A DNA stretch of 64,000 nt from Alnus glutinosa (GCF_958979055.1 NC_084898.1:3420001-3484000); one strand, 5' to 3'; positions 36,180 to 49,642 are shown, counted from the first letter of the stretch. Made by a program: numbers and translations. Notes: generated by a model from the letters alone, not told the origin.

Positions 36180-37378
36180 TCTATCCCCATGACAATTGAC
36201 AAGCAAGGACTTAATTTTGTTTAAGTAAATGGTTTCAAAATCTAATAGTCATCATGAAAATGATGATGAGAGAGAGAGTTGAGATCTCGGAAAAGCATTA
36301 AGAAGATAAAGGAAAATGAAAAAGAAAAGGAAATGGCCAGCGAAGAAAGCGAGTGAAAGAGAAGAATCTGTGCATCCAAGAAAGATAATATGGAAATATT
36401 TAGTTACGTGAAGAGGCCAGAAACAAAGAAGAAACAGGGGGCATGTTCAAAACCACATCGGAAAAAATCAAGGCAAAGACGGAAATAATCGCATGCAACA
36501 TTCAAACGATTAGTAAATGTTTAACTGAAAAGGAAGGCATGGGGGCAAGACAAAATGGTCACCATCATGTACATATAAAGTGATACATGAATAATTATTT
36601 TGTTGATGATAATCATTGATATTAGTTTTATTTTGTTGATAATCACTGATATTAGTTTTAGCAATGCTATGTGCTACATCATCATCTCACCTTCATCCTA
36701 CATGGTTATTGTAGCAGTACCCAACTACCCATATGCCCTTGGATCGGCCTTCGTTAAAAAAAAAAGAGAAGAAGAAGAAGAAAGAAAAAAGAAAAAAGAG
36801 CGCGGATTGGCACTCCTATATCAGCCAATAATGCTATGAACTATTTTTTTGTCTTTTTTTTTATCCTCTCAAAGTTAACGTGACTATTAAAATCACCATT
36901 GGCTTTGGAATTGATCACTTTTAAATTTTGATCTAATGATGATTTTAAAAGTCATATCAACTTCGAGGGGATAAAAAGATGATTAAAAAAATGATTCCTC
37001 GCATTACTTTGGATGGAATGGGGTTGTCGATCTATTACTTTTATCAATTATTTTTATCCCAATAAATGATCTTTCTACATCTCTTGCACGTCTGTTTTTT
37101 AAATCGACCATTGAATCTATAGAACCTACACGTGGGTATTACAAATCAAATGGGTAATTTTTTAAAAAAAAATGTACAAAATATGTATGTATATCATGTC
37201 TCTTTTATCACATCATGTTAATGTGGCAATGACAATCAGTCCTTAGATTTATTTTTTTTTTTAATTATTATTTTAACAATGATTGATTGGTACTAACACA
37301 TTAACAGAGTAAGATGATAGTAATGGAATCAAAATGGTGTACCTAACAATACTCTTATTTTTATCTCATAATTACTTT
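36180..37378. other. Spacer upstream of the BAG gene
   Basis: The first few hundred bases (to about 36500) are purine-rich, with gagagagag near 36270, and would include the BAG promoter. No TATA box was fixed. The rest is AT-rich without a gene. Confidence 0.4.
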
Positions 37379-37396
37379 ATTGTTGTACCAAACTTC

Positions 37397-37510
37397 TTTT
37401 TTTTTTTTTTTTTTTATACGTCCACACAAGAGGGAGAATGGAGGATTCGAACTAATGACCTCCGCTTCATGAGACCTGATCTTCAGGCGATTGTGTTACC
37501 CCTTGGGAAC
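37397..37510 (-). mobile_element. tRNA-derived SINE with target duplications
   Basis: On the minus strand a tRNA-like head (cctgaagatcaggtctc, then gttcgaatcc B-box at about 37447) leads to a short body (ctcttgtgtggacgta) and a poly(A). The flanks tattgttgtaccaaactt (37379-37396) and tattgttgtaccgaactt (37511-37528) match at 17 of 18 bases, the mark of retroposition. The truncated relative is at 5678-5752. Confidence 0.88.
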
Positions 37511-38937
37511 TATTGTTGTACCGAACTTATCTCTGAATATATTGAACAAATTAATAGCTTATTCTATGATAATTTGAATCAGATTAGTACAACTAAAAAC
37601 TTTGGAGACTACTTACAAAAAAAAAAAAAAAAACTTTGGAGACTAAAAAAGTAATAATTTTCTTTTTTTTTTTGGTAAGTAATTATATAATTTGCTGCAT
37701 GTTTCCACTTTTGTATTCCAAACACTATTCTAAGCACAATATTTTGTTTTTAATGGTGTTTGGATTGCATGAGAAAGAGAACAAAAAACACCATAAAATA
37801 AAATAAAATAAAATAAGAAAATCTAAAGGGGCTATCATTTTCTCCAACTGGAAAGCTTGACATATATATATATGTTCAAAAGAGGAACACGTTCATGCCA
37901 GCTCATCTATGGCCAGTTGGCACCTGCCTGGTTGGCTAATGGTTGGTTCAGATCGACACTGCTGTCATTTTTGTTAAAAGAAAGTAATAAATTAAGCCGA
38001 CACAATAATAAATGAGTCATTTTCTACGAAATTTAATGATCTTTTTCCTTAAAATAACAATTTAGTTGTCCTACGGATCTACAAACATAAGGCTCCCGTT
38101 TGTTAATGTTTTTTCAAAGGTCTTTTTTGGTTCTTTTTTTTCATAAAAAATAAATATTTTAATTTGACATAAAGGTAAAAATAGTTTTGATTATTTTGTA
38201 AATATTTTATATTTTGGATTGTTTGTTCATGTTTTTGTTTGAAAAGAAAAAAAAATGTTATCAAACAAAACCGATTCTTTTTTATAAGTAGAATAACAAA
38301 GCTGTCGAGCCAAATAGACAAGCGCAATAGAGAAGAAACGGGAATGATAGTAGAAAAAAAATAAAATGAATACTATTTATTTTATGGTCAGGATTTAAAG
38401 GGGATGCATTTAACGGTATCCATGATTTCATATTATTTAAATTTTTTAAAAAATATGTCAACATTAACTTCATATATACCATTAGATGCATCAACTTTAA
38501 ATCTTGACCTTTCATTTGAAATTAAATGAAATGTAGAGAAATATTTTATTTCTGTAAACTTTTCTAGCCTTCTAAGACAGCGAAATAAAGTTGAGGATAT
38601 CTAAAGATGATTCCCCAATCTTCCTGTCCATTATGGCTAATAACAAAAACCTTTGGATTTAATGGCAATTCACCCCCAAATTATGGCAGGTCAATTCAAA
38701 TCCCATGGGATACAATAATTAATTATTAAAGAAAAATATGAGACAAATCTCTGTAATTGAAAATAGACACCAATTTAGGCAGCATATAATGGAATATCCT
38801 ATGCATCATTTAGGGATACCACGACGAAAAAAGTGAAAATAAATAAATAAATCTCAGGAAAACTCAAACTTAATTAGCACAGTTTGCTAAAAGTGAGTCT
38901 CACAAATAGTAAAACTTATTGATTTCTCAATTAATTT

Positions 38938-39222
38938 AGTGTCAGCTTGGTTTTGTGATTTTTTTCGTGTGATTTGAAAAATAGCGGTTTTTCAAAATCT
39001 GCAATTTGAAAATACAATTTTTAAAAATATTATTATTAAACATTTAATAAAATTGTGGTTTGATTTTTAAAATTGTACGTTTTTAAAAACGCACTCATTT
39101 ACTTGCAATTTAAAAATGTACATTTTTTTACGTTTTCAAACTGTCCCTTTTTAAAAAATGCACTTCTAAACAAGATACGTCCACAATTTTGCAAAATTAT
39201 AAGGCCAAACGGACTCTTATAG
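38938..39222. repeat. 'gcgattttaaa' family copy ending ccaaacggactc
   Basis: From gtgtcagcttggttttgtg to ggccaaacggactctta, with atttgaaaatacaatttt and ttttaaaaacgcactc words in between. Confidence 0.6.
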
Positions 39223-39770
39223 CATTTTTTTTTGTTGTCATTCAGTTATATATGACACGTCTAAGTGTAGATAATATAACTTAAAAAAAATAAAATAAAT
39301 AATTGGTATGATTTTTAGCGTGGATTAGGGCACGTTTCCTTAGAAAAAGAATAATTATTACTGAAAAAAAAAAAAAAAAAAAACATAACTTTGTCATTAG
39401 TTTAGTTGTAACACTGAAATAATTATGTAAATATGTATTCCACTTATTTGTATGAAAGAGTTTTCTCTATTTGATCAAGAGGTAAGATGAAGCTTCAATA
39501 TTTTTTTCCAATTATTTTCTGTTTAGGTTTCAGATTCAATGAAATTGGAATTTGTTTTTTTTTTCTTCTTTTTTGTGTCAAAATATGATTTTGGTTGTTA
39601 AACTATATATCAAATTTCAAATTAGGACTTGAAGTATATTATTTCATCTCAATCCTTGATGTTTGAAAATGCTTCAATATTCTTACATTTACCCTCTTTT
39701 GGATTCGAATCCTCTCCGGTTCTAATGAACTAGAAAGTAGCCAATTGATGGTTTGGATCTCTTTAAAGAA

Positions 39771-40695
39771 ATCCAAGGCAAAAAAAATTAAAAAACTCAA
39801 AATTACACCCATTTTGGCTTGTCACCCGAGAATCCTCTCTGTTTCTTCCATTTTTCCCTCTCCCACCAAAATCCTCCTCCCTCCCCTCAAATTCAGCCTC
39901 CCGCCACCAGCGTCGTAATGGACACCGATATCGCCTCGACCAACGCCCCACAACACACTCTGAACTGGCTCCAGGTGGGTCTTTCCCGTCCTTCTCAGCA
40001 CAATGGCTTTCAAGTACTCGAACGACGAGTAGCTCAACACCCCAGCCGGCAAATTCCTTAGCAATGTGGCAAAGTAGCCTGCGTACAAACCCAACACACC
40101 ATCTTTCTCCAAAATCCTCAACAAGACCTCCCAAGAGCGCCCCCCCTTGGCCCCAGCCTGCATTCATTGAGTGATCAACTCCATAGGCACCATTATCGCC
40201 GACGACTCGATGTTCCCCATCGCTCCGGCCGTTGAGGGAACAAGCACGAAAGGGTGCTAGTTGAGCTTGGACAGGATCGACTTCCCCAGCTCACAGGTGC
40301 CACAGTACATGGCGGAGAAGGCGATAGAGTCAACAATCACCGCGGACACCCCGCTGTAGCACCCAAGTATCCCTTTCTCCTGGAAGGTCTTGGTGATGGC
40401 ATTGAAGGTGTTGGCATAGATTTGGGATGCACCCTTGGTCTGGAGCTTGGTTTTGATGGTATCGAGCGGGTGGATACAGATGTAGGTGAAGGCGCCAGCA
40501 ATGCCGACGAGTGTGCGTGCTTGAGGTCCGAGAGGCTGAATTTGGGGGGAGGGAGGAGGGTTTCGGTGGGAGAAGGAAAAATGAAAGAAATGAAAAGGAA
40601 TCTTGGGTGAAAAGCCAACATGGGTTTAATTTCGGGTTTTTTTTTTTTTTTTTCTTGAGATCCATGCGGCTTTTTTTTTTTTTTTTGCCTTGGAT
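39771..40695. mobile_element. Pack-MULE-like element: gene fragment between long inverted repeats
   Basis: The block 39771-39905 (atccaaggcaaaaaaa, ttggcttgtcacccgag, ccctctcccaccaaaatcc, tcaaattcagcctc) is repeated inverted at about 40525-40695, roughly 85 percent alike by eye. Between them lies a mitochondrial-carrier gene fragment. Long G/C-rich TIRs around a captured gene piece fit a Pack-MULE. A 9-bp duplication is not visible at the chosen ends, so a foldback rearrangement remains possible. Confidence 0.6.
39900..40545 (-). pseudogene. Mitoferrin-like mitochondrial carrier pseudogene fragment
   Basis: The minus strand reads a mitochondrial carrier family protein: GIAGAFTYICIHPLDTIKTK (Px[DE]xx[KR] signature), QTKGASQIYANTFNAITKTF, EKGILGCYSGVSAVIVDS, GAMGNI, MQAGAKGG, then DGVLGLYAGYFATLLRNLPA and GVLSYSSFEYLKAIV. 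The wording fits the chloroplast-targeted mitoferrin-like protein (MFL1) as I recall it. It is broken by a 2-base insertion near 40525, a TAG after SKLN (about 40255), a TGA before MQAGAKG (about 40165) and a frameshift past VQSV. The N-terminus and third repeat are missing. It lies within the inverted-repeat element. Confidence 0.85.
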
Positions 40696-40699
40696 CCGA

Positions 40700-41700
40700 A
40701 TCCCCCTCTTTTGTGGTTATTGTGCAAACAGCAATTATTGATGTGGTAGACTATTTTTCCATGTGTAAGAAAATTAGACATATAATTAATGGAATAAAAA
40801 AGGGTTTGCACCAATTAAGATCGTGGAGCATCGCACATATCAAAAGAAGTGCGAATTCCATTGCTCATACCATAGCCAGATAGACTATTTTGTGTATCAT
40901 AGATAGGGTTTACGTTGAAAAAACTTCAAATTGTATCTATGGTATTGCAGCTAGGAAGCTTTTTTGTCCGTAGATGATTTGATGAATTTTCAATAAAAAT
41001 TGGGATTTTGTTCAAAAAAAAAAAATAGGTAGTGTTAAAAGTATATTATGCAATGGAAGATTTATAGATGAATTATTATTTGGTCAAAATTATCAAAGAA
41101 AGATATATTTAAAATATGGACAATAAAAAAATATAACAATAGTTTCAAAATATGAAAAATTATCTAAGACAATAAAGTGAAATTACATCATGCAGAAAAA
41201 AAAAAATTAATAATAACTACAGCTTACTTGCAGTATTACCATTAGATTTTTGCTTAATTGTTTATTTGTTTCGTTTCTTACATAAATTATGTCACTAAAT
41301 AAGGTGAAACTCACAGGACTATGTCCCAGGCAAGGACTTTCTTTGGTTCAAACCATTGAATAGCCAGTGTCCCCAATAAAACCCACACCTATTTACTGCT
41401 TTTTTTAATTTGATTTATTCTTTCTAAAAAATGCATTTAGTTATCCTTTATAACGATAATTTTTCTAACTTACTAACAAGTTTAAAAGTAAAAACCCAAC
41501 TAAGTGTTTCTCACTGAAATAGTTTAAAGCAAAATCTTAACATTGACTCAAACTTGGACAGGCTCAACTGTTCCACAGCCGAAAACAGATGTTGCAGATG
41601 ATCATCGATTGACAAGGAGAAGGAGAAACCATGGACAGCAGTGCTCTTCCATTCTCCTAATCTCATCTCAAGCACTTCAAAGAGAAGAAAATGTGTTTCC
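40700..41700. other. Spacer and 3' UTR side of LPLAT1
   Basis: It includes a possible retroposed 3' end (40800-41025, ending gggattttgttc plus A11). The final few hundred bases should be the acyltransferase 3' UTR. No other gene. Confidence 0.35.
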
Positions 41701-41704
41701 TACC

Positions 41705-44700
41705 TCACTGTTCTTTCCGAGCTTTAGATCTCACAGGCTTTGCAGGCCTGATTATGTAACCAAGCAGGATCAATACTATTGGAAGAATGGTTCCAATAAA
41801 ATATACGCTCCCATACGAGGCGAGTGTTTCGTGCAGGCTTAATACCTGTCCAATGCAAGCATACAATCATAAGAACCTTGAAAGCAACAATCTTTGGATC
41901 CCCAAGAAATTGATTTAGGTGTGTGCGTGTGTGGGCGTGTTACAGTCCTCTGATGCCTAGGACTAGAAGTCCATCTCTGCCTTGGGTCTCAAGTATTTCA
42001 GTTCTAGAAGGTGTTGTATCTTTTAATAATAGTCTTTGAGTTTGTTTTGCAATAGGAGTAATTGTTTTTTTTTTTATAAGTAAGCAAGCAATAGGAGTAA
42101 TTGTTATGGTTGTAAGTATATTTTAAGATTGTTCTAGTGCTAATAAAATAGAGAGAGAGAGAAGTTTATTCCAATCATATGTTTGAAGGAGGTCGAGGTG
42201 TTCTAACCTACTCAAATTTTCCCGTTACAGACTTGATATTCAGGTTCGTAACTCTGTATGTGAGAGAGAGAGACAGAGAGAGAGGACTAACCATGAAACC
42301 AACACAGGAGTAGTTTAGAACCAAAACTGTGTATGCAAAGTTCAAAAACACCAGAATCTTCTTGACCAGACCCATAGTTGGAGGTAGAGCTTGCTGCCAT
42401 CTGTAAATGACTGCTTGGACAGAAACAAAATAGTAAAGACGAAGAAAGAATTAGTTAATTATAAAGCACTAGGGGAATAAGGGAGAGTACCTCTTGAACC
42501 AGCAATCATCAATGCTGACTGAACAAAGAAGAAGATGTACCCAGGATATAATCCCTGTAATTTGCAAAGACAAGAAGGAAAAGAAAGAGGTAAATTGGTG
42601 TAGAAGTTGAAATTAAAGAAGAAAAAAGATTCACAGTTCCATTACTAAACAATAGTTCACCAAAATAAAGAACAGGAAATGTATCACATCAAATTGTTTA
42701 AGAACCTCAAAAACATTGGGACAAGTAATAAATGCCACAGCCAGCCAGATATATTGGCAAGGATTTCGAATTGTCAGAGAAACCTCAGAAACAATGGCAC
42801 AAATAACGGCATGAGATAACAAAATATTCAGGAGAATCAAGATGGCACAAGGATGAAATTATACTCACATGCCAAACAGCACTGACAGTCTGTGTAGCCA
42901 GCAACTGAAAGAAACCAGGCTTCTTTCCCTTCTGAATAAGTCTCTCATAAACATCTACAGAAGCACAAAACATGAGATACTCACTTTAAACAGCCATCTT
43001 TTTCTTTGCCGTTCTGCATATTCATATATCCATTTTAAGTACTAAAGGCCGATTTAGAAAATCAAAGTCTGCCACTTTAGCATTCAGTAACATATTGTAA
43101 AAATATTGGGTGGCACAAGACATCCAAACAGTAAACGTGTGAACAAATTTTGTTCTTTTTGGAAGAGATGTTTTGGTTTATTATTATCCATTTAAAACAA
43201 AATAGCAATTTGCAAATGGGAATTTTTTTATTTTTTTTTTATTCAATACAAATGGGAAAAAATATACTCCTTAATGGATTAGATCAAGATCCTAACAATT
43301 TATACTCCTTAAAGGTAACAATTTTTCAGCCACAAGGTCCAACTATTAGTTAAAAAAACAACATAATTATACGGATTAGAATCCATTATACTATACCAGG
43401 TCAATCAACTTACCAATTTCACTCTTTTCTGATTCATTCTGAGGGGAAAAAGTAAATGACCAGACCATATTCATGTTTCATACAGCCTAACATGGATTTT
43501 CTCAGTTTGCCAATGCCAAATCAACTTTTCTGAGAGATGATAAGGTATATATTTCTACTTAGATAACCAAGCCTAGAGTATAAATGGATGGAACCTTCAG
43601 ATATAAGAGAAACTCACAATGACGCAGCCAGGTGCTGACTTGTATATTCCACACAACTGGCAACTCAACTGCACTCTTTGCCAACTCAACACCTAGAATG
43701 TCAACATTTTTGGCACGATCCCAGCGTGGCTTTGGTGGAGAAGATTCTGTCCAGCCACTGAAACCCAGGCCTGAAATAATGATTGCAGCCTCTGAAATTG
43801 ACCAGATGAAGTAATATTTCCAGCGTGCTGTAAAGCCAGACATGTACTGGTAACCCAACCGTCTCCAGAATCCCCACTCTTGGTATATGGGATCAGTAAA
43901 CCGGGACAAAGGAAAATGAGGTACCAGATACAGATACAAGGCCATGCAAAAGGCAGCTTGAAGAAGGGCTCGGGCTGTTGCCCCATATGGTGATGGTGAC
44001 GGTCCTTTCTTTGAAAGCCTCCAAATCTGCAAAATGTTAGAAAAATGATTTTTTTTAAAAAAAAAAAAAAAAAAAGAACAGATAAGCTAAGTACTTATTC
44101 CCCCATTAAACAGGGAATACAGAAGCACAAATTATGAACATAATATAACCTACCCCCTTTCCTTCAGTCCAGTCAAGATAATCTTTTATTTCATAAACTG
44201 GACCAGCAAAGTGACTACCACAGCTGAGGCAGTAACCAAAGTACTCAATCAATGAGGGCAACTCAGCCAACCGATTCTTCTTCTGTGCCTCACGTAAGCC
44301 TTCCTCTTTTAGTCCTCCGTCATTGTAATTTATCGCACATGAAATGACTTTCAGTGTTAAGACCATCAATGCTCCTAAATATTAGAAGGAAATCCTCAAT
44401 TAATTGACGTATATAAGCATCACAGATGAGTGCTTATGCAGAAGAAGAAAATAAATAAATAAACATGACAAACATGTCCCCGCGGGGGTGTGGGGGGGGG
44501 GGGGGGGGGGGGGGAGGCACTTTGGCAATCAAGAAGGTTTGTAACTTTAACAACCACCCAAAAACGATTGAAGTTATGAGTCAGCAATAAGATAACTTCC
44601 AGTTTTCATCAGAAGACAGTGACACTCATCATAATGCAGGAAGAAAGCAGAAAATAAAGGATAGTATTTACAGCGAGTTAGGTGCCATATAGAGGAACTG

Positions 44701-45770
44701 AGCACTTACACCATCAAATTTATCATAAAATGAATTCTTTCAAAAATAACCCAAGCAATATAATGTGAAGAGTGCATAGCATATCCTCTTTTCACCTCTA
44801 TGGTAGAAAATGCAAGGCAAGTACGAAGGCTGAAATCGTGCTTACCAGTGGCATCAATGCCCCCCTCCTTCCATGCATCACCACTCATGTAGTACATATG
44901 GCTACACACAGATACAAACAGTCAAAATTCTGAGATAAAAAGCATATCTTCCTGAATTTTTTTATTATCAATAAATGTATAAAAAAAAAAATTAAATATT
45001 CTTTGGCACCTACTTAAATTTGAAATCAATTACAACAAAACAAAGAAAAATTAAAAGTGCAGCAGGCACACTTTCTAACTAGATGTCTGCATAGTCCATA
45101 GAGCTGTGCACATCGAATCAATAACCCGATTGTCTAACACTAATCAAAGATAAAATGTGTACATACATCTAAAAAAAATTTGCAACAAACACACACAACT
45201 TCTATTTGAAGGTCAAATGCATGTGCCATATCAGATGTGCGGACAACCCTTCAGTTTGGGCTAGAAATTATTCCATGTAAATAGTTTTTTGCATGTTTGA
45301 AGTTATAGGCTATGCCTCTCATGGCTTCCATGATTGCAAGATGACCAAGAGATTCAACATCTTAGGCAACAAGTATGAAATGCCTACGGTGAAATATTTC
45401 CCCTTTCTATTGATCTATAGACAGCTTCCCCGCAATTGAGACACCTTTCAGTTACACTCTACACAAAAGATATGTTGACTTTTGATAGGCCAAATATACA
45501 CTCGGCCAATCCAGGTTGAGAAGTGGACATGGGAGCCTAGTGCTTGGGTCAGGATGGTACAGCTTACACTGCAAGTCCTGACCTGACCATAAAGACCAAT
45601 GCAAGGGAACATAAGAATAAATAGGCGATAAGACTCAGCTATAAGGGAAAACCCAGACTACTTGACCAACCACGTCTGCATAACTGTTGCTTAGAGGACG
45701 CCAGGATTGTAGCACAGAGAATAACCCCTCCATGGTTTCAGTCCAATTGCTCCGTGATTTAAAATATATA

Positions 45771-45807
<37 letters not shown>

Positions 45808-47139
45808 AAGAAGAAGAAGAAGAAGAGAAAAAGAATCTGGCTTAAGTCATAACCTGCCAGTGAGCGTAGAATCCGGCACAGAACTTGGCTAAGGCCATAA
45901 CCTACCAGTGAGTATAGAATCTGGCGTGGCATCTGGCTAAGGCCATGACCTACCAGTACACATATAACCCAGCACAGCACCTGACTAAGGCCACGACCCA
46001 CCAGTAAATGCAATTACTGGCAAGACACCTAGCTAAGGCCATACTTCATCAATGGACACTCCACATAAGGAGAGGGGATACGACCATTTCAGGTACAACC
46101 TCACAACTATTGTCATACACAGTCTTTCCAAAAAAATAATTAGCTCTCTCATATACAGCGATACACCATTTTTCCTTTGTTAACTTAACCATCGGAGAGT
46201 TTCCCAGCCAGCAACCCTCGGCAAGTCTCCTATTGTTTCTCCTTATTTTGCAAGTGTCCATATTTTTCATCACACTTTTGACCAGCAAAACCGCAAGGTC
46301 AAACAGACTTTGAGTCTAGGAAAATTATTATTTTCTTATGTTGAAACTTGAAACATGCCAAAGATGAAAGACTCTATGCATGAAATTTAACATTTCTCTT
46401 TTGTTTTCATCGATTTTTATTCAGCAATCGAACTTACAGATAAAGACTAAGAAAAAGCCAGAGAAAACAACAAAACCCAAATCATTATTTCTCGAATTCT
46501 ACTACACCACACAACTAAGTCAATCCAATATGCTCAAACCCCTAACTAACCATTGAAAACCAGAAATTAAGCATTACAGTATTCCAATCAAAAACTTCAA
46601 TTTTGAAGAAAATAGCTCCAACCCAATTCATATTTCAATTGAATATCAATCAAATCAAGGACCCAATTCCTCAAATCAAATATCAATCACAACTTCGCAT
46701 AAAAAAAAAAATTGTCAATAAATGCATGCTACACTAGTCGATGCCTCACACATTCAAATATACCAAACTTACCAACTTACAGTAAGAAACACCAAACCTC
46801 ACATTAAAAGCAATAAATTTAATCAAAAAATAAGTACCAGCCAATGAGATAGCCGAATCCCAAGAAGAACGTGACGATCCCACATCGGGAGCGAAACAGA
46901 ACCATCGAAGCGTAACCCAACAACATGGGGACCAAGAAATGCAGATTGGAAGAGAACCCAAATGAGAGGTAGGACAGCAGAGCGCCCGACCCGGCAGCGT
47001 ACATGTGCTTGCCGAGTCGACCCGGGACGAGTCGCCATAGAAAGCTCACGGGTATGGTCGCCACGAAGCATAGCAGGAACCGCAGCACCGGCACAGACAC
47101 CCCTATCGCCGCCGCCATGGAACCCATGTCTAGCTCCAT
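41705..47139 (-). CDS. LPLAT1-like: Lysophospholipid acyltransferase (MBOAT; LPLAT1/LPCAT-like)
   Basis: Eight minus-strand exons: 46838-47139, 44846-44901, 44154-44374, 43618-44026, 42869-42954, 42491-42554, 42292-42410 and 41705-41845. All have GT-AG borders and the phases close to 465 residues, within a few of the Arabidopsis enzyme. This ER-membrane O-acyltransferase transfers acyl groups from acyl-CoA to lysophosphatidylcholine and related lipids (Lands cycle), exchanging fatty acids with phosphatidylcholine. Landmarks are GVSVPVLRFLLCFVATIPVS, CHMYYMSGDAWKEGG, EEGLREAQKKNRL, SLIEYFGYC, the MBOAT core WNIQVSTWLRHYVYERL (about 320-336) and VSAVWHGLYPGY, with the putative catalytic His at residue 358. 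The lysine-rich C-end KARKEQ resembles an ER-retention tail. Intron 1 is about 1.9 kb and holds a minisatellite. The RRP36-like gene lies head-to-head. Confidence 0.95.
44492..44514. repeat. Poly-G tract (23 bases) in LPLAT1 intron 2
   Basis: Uninterrupted G run after ccccgcgggggtgt. On the transcript (minus) strand it is poly-C. Confidence 0.95.
45833..46050. repeat. 48-bp minisatellite in LPLAT1 intron 1
   Basis: The landmark ctggctaaggccat(a/g)acc starts at 45837, 45885, 45933, 45981 and 46029, exactly 48 bases apart. Five degenerate units sit beside a poly(A)/(GAA)n tract (45780-45830). Because 48 is divisible by three, the minus strand shows a 16-residue repeating ORF, which is not a gene. 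Confidence 0.93.
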
Positions 47140-49642
47140 GGCTAATCAAACCCAATCCGCTCGCTCCGACTCTGAAGAGTAAATATAAGAGCGAATGGAT
47201 TTGGATTTGGATTTGGATTTGGATTGGATCGGATTTAAAAGTGTTCGGATTGGAAAGTGGGTGGCGCCGTGGTCCTGGCGAGTTTGGAATCTTGAGGATC
47301 TTACGCGCGGTATCTGCGCGTGGGGAATCCCGCTTTTGTCTTTGATGAGTCTTTGGAGTTGTCGAATGATCTGTCATTTTGTCCCTCGCTTGTGTTGAGA
47401 GTTTTCCCGGGAGAGCTGCTAAAGTGACCGCTTGTTGTCCACGCACCAAAGTCGACTCCAATCTGCGGTGACATATGCCTTGATCAAAAAAATCTTTCTA
47501 AATCTAGACGGTTCTAAGATGATATAAGAGTTGACCATCCTTAAGAACATAAGAAGGTAATCTACCTTGTTAACTCTAATCATGATCAAAAGTCTTTGCA
47601 AACTCTTATTACTTTACTTCATCAAAATGCCTAGCTTTTCTTTAAATATAGCTTGTGTTGTACATTATTCAAAGTCCACTCCTTCATACATCTTTGGATA
47701 ATGGATTGTACCATTCAAATAGCACTAAACAACTATTGATCAACTTATATGTAGTTAACTAAATTAGAGCATATATGGTATAAACTTAAGGTAATTATTA
47801 AAATCAGTTTGCAATCAAAAATGTCAAAGAGTTTATATACACATGGTTAAGATTGCACTTAAATTATATGAGATTTAAGATCGTAACATATCAGTACGCT
47901 TTCGAATTCGACATCCACAGTAACCACTCAATCCCATAGATCTCTCCCTCCATAACTCGAACTTGCAACGTGAAACATGACTGTTATACCAAATTATGCA
48001 AACATCAAGTATAAATCATTATCTTGGTGTATATCAAGAAACATTGGGTGTGAGTAGGGGTGTACATTTGGACAATTATAACCGGCTGAAAAATCAGCTT
48101 CGAAAAATTAGATTGGTACCCGGTTATTTATAACCGGGTGCCCGGAGCCGGAGTTGGGTATTGGTTTTCAAAAACCCCGGTTATTACCAGGTAACTGGCT
48201 TCAGGTCTATTAATTTATTAAAAAAAAAAAAAAATTACCCCTACCTTTTTACCCTAATGTTACATGGGTAACCCCAAAAGGACATTTTCGCCCTTTTCAC
48301 ACTCTTGCCCTAATTTCTCTACCTTTCTTTATTTCTTCTTTCACTTTTGCAATTTGCGCTGCTGCTTCAGAGTTCACACCATTCTTCACGTCATGCCTTG
48401 TAACAAGTATTTTATCTTGTTACTGATTTCTAGGGTTTATGCATGGAATTTGTAAACATAAATGAAATAAAAATAAAATTGATGAAGAATTGAGGAAGAA
48501 AAACTAGAATTAAACTCAAAAAAATACAAATATGACAACTTCGAGGGTGCCTATCTCCATGAGCATTTCGAGGTGTTCTTTCTCTATTTTGGTTTAAGAG
48601 TCTAAGATTGGATTACAACTTCAATACCTAAAATAATTTACTGGTTTTATTTATATAGACCCACTTAGAGGCTTACTAAACTATTAAGGCCAAAGGCCCA
48701 TTACAATATTAAGGCAAAGCCCAATACTATTATACCCATAACACTAGGCCCACTACGAATATACCCATGACACGCCTGCCTTCTTCACGCCTTCTTCTTC
48801 GGTTCTGCTGGGGGATGATGGGACTTAGGGTTTCGATTGGGGCTGAGGAGGTTTTGGCTTTGTTTTGGAGCTCGCAGAGCTGAGATTTGAGCGGGAAAAT
48901 ATAAAGTTAGATTTCACCAAGGTTCGGCTATTGTTTCCGGTTTTTGAATTTTTGATGTTGGACTCTGTTTGGTTGCCGGGTACTTTGTTTTGTTAATATT
49001 GAGGTTTTTGTTTGTTTGTTTTGCTTGTATATAGTTCAGTTGTTCCTTTGATTGCTGTTGCAATACTTCGTTAAGTGAAACTTTTATTTTTCTTCTTATG
49101 TTTCTTGTTAATGGTTTAGAGGTTTTTGAATACATGATTCTTATGAGTATATGTTGGGTTCGATGCAGAAAGTAGCAGAAAGTAGATGAAAGAAGTGATT
49201 GAGAAACTTCATTTCGTAGACAGTTAATTGGTCATTTGCAGTATTTTTGCTGTTTGTTCTTGATATATCTATTTGGTCCCGTATGTTTCTTGTTCAAACT
49301 CAATAGTATCTTGAATGTTTGGCGTATCTCGAAATGAGAGTTCATAAATCTTTGCTATTTTTTGTTGAATTCAGCTATAAGTTTCTGGTTTGATACCTGT
49401 GCAAAATTTTCGGTCTTTTTCAGTTTTTCATTTAGTTTAGTATTTGAGCAACCCGGTCCGGATATCCGGTTTTTACCCTGTATATCCGGGGTCCCCGGTT
49501 ATAAGTTGCCTTCAACGAGCGATACCCTCAATGTTAGTCACCTATGGGGTTTTTCAATTTTTTTTCCCCTCCCTTTCACTCCAGCAATACCACAGAGAGC
49601 TCACAGCTCACTTTAGGTTTGTCTTTCACTCACAACCCTCAA

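Noticed and set aside
40254..40610. Plus-strand 118-residue ORF over the carrier pseudogene
   Set aside because: Antisense to a recognisable mitochondrial-carrier frame; composition is a mirror of that gene.
45777..46013. 16-residue repeat protein on the minus strand
   Set aside because: Reading of a 48-bp minisatellite and poly(A) within an intron.
46823..47461. 212-residue minus-strand ORF and plus-strand ORFs over LPLAT1 exon 1 and its leader
   Set aside because: They are shadows of exon 1 extended through the G/C-rich leader and the hexanucleotide run (QIQIQI and DLDLDL stretches).
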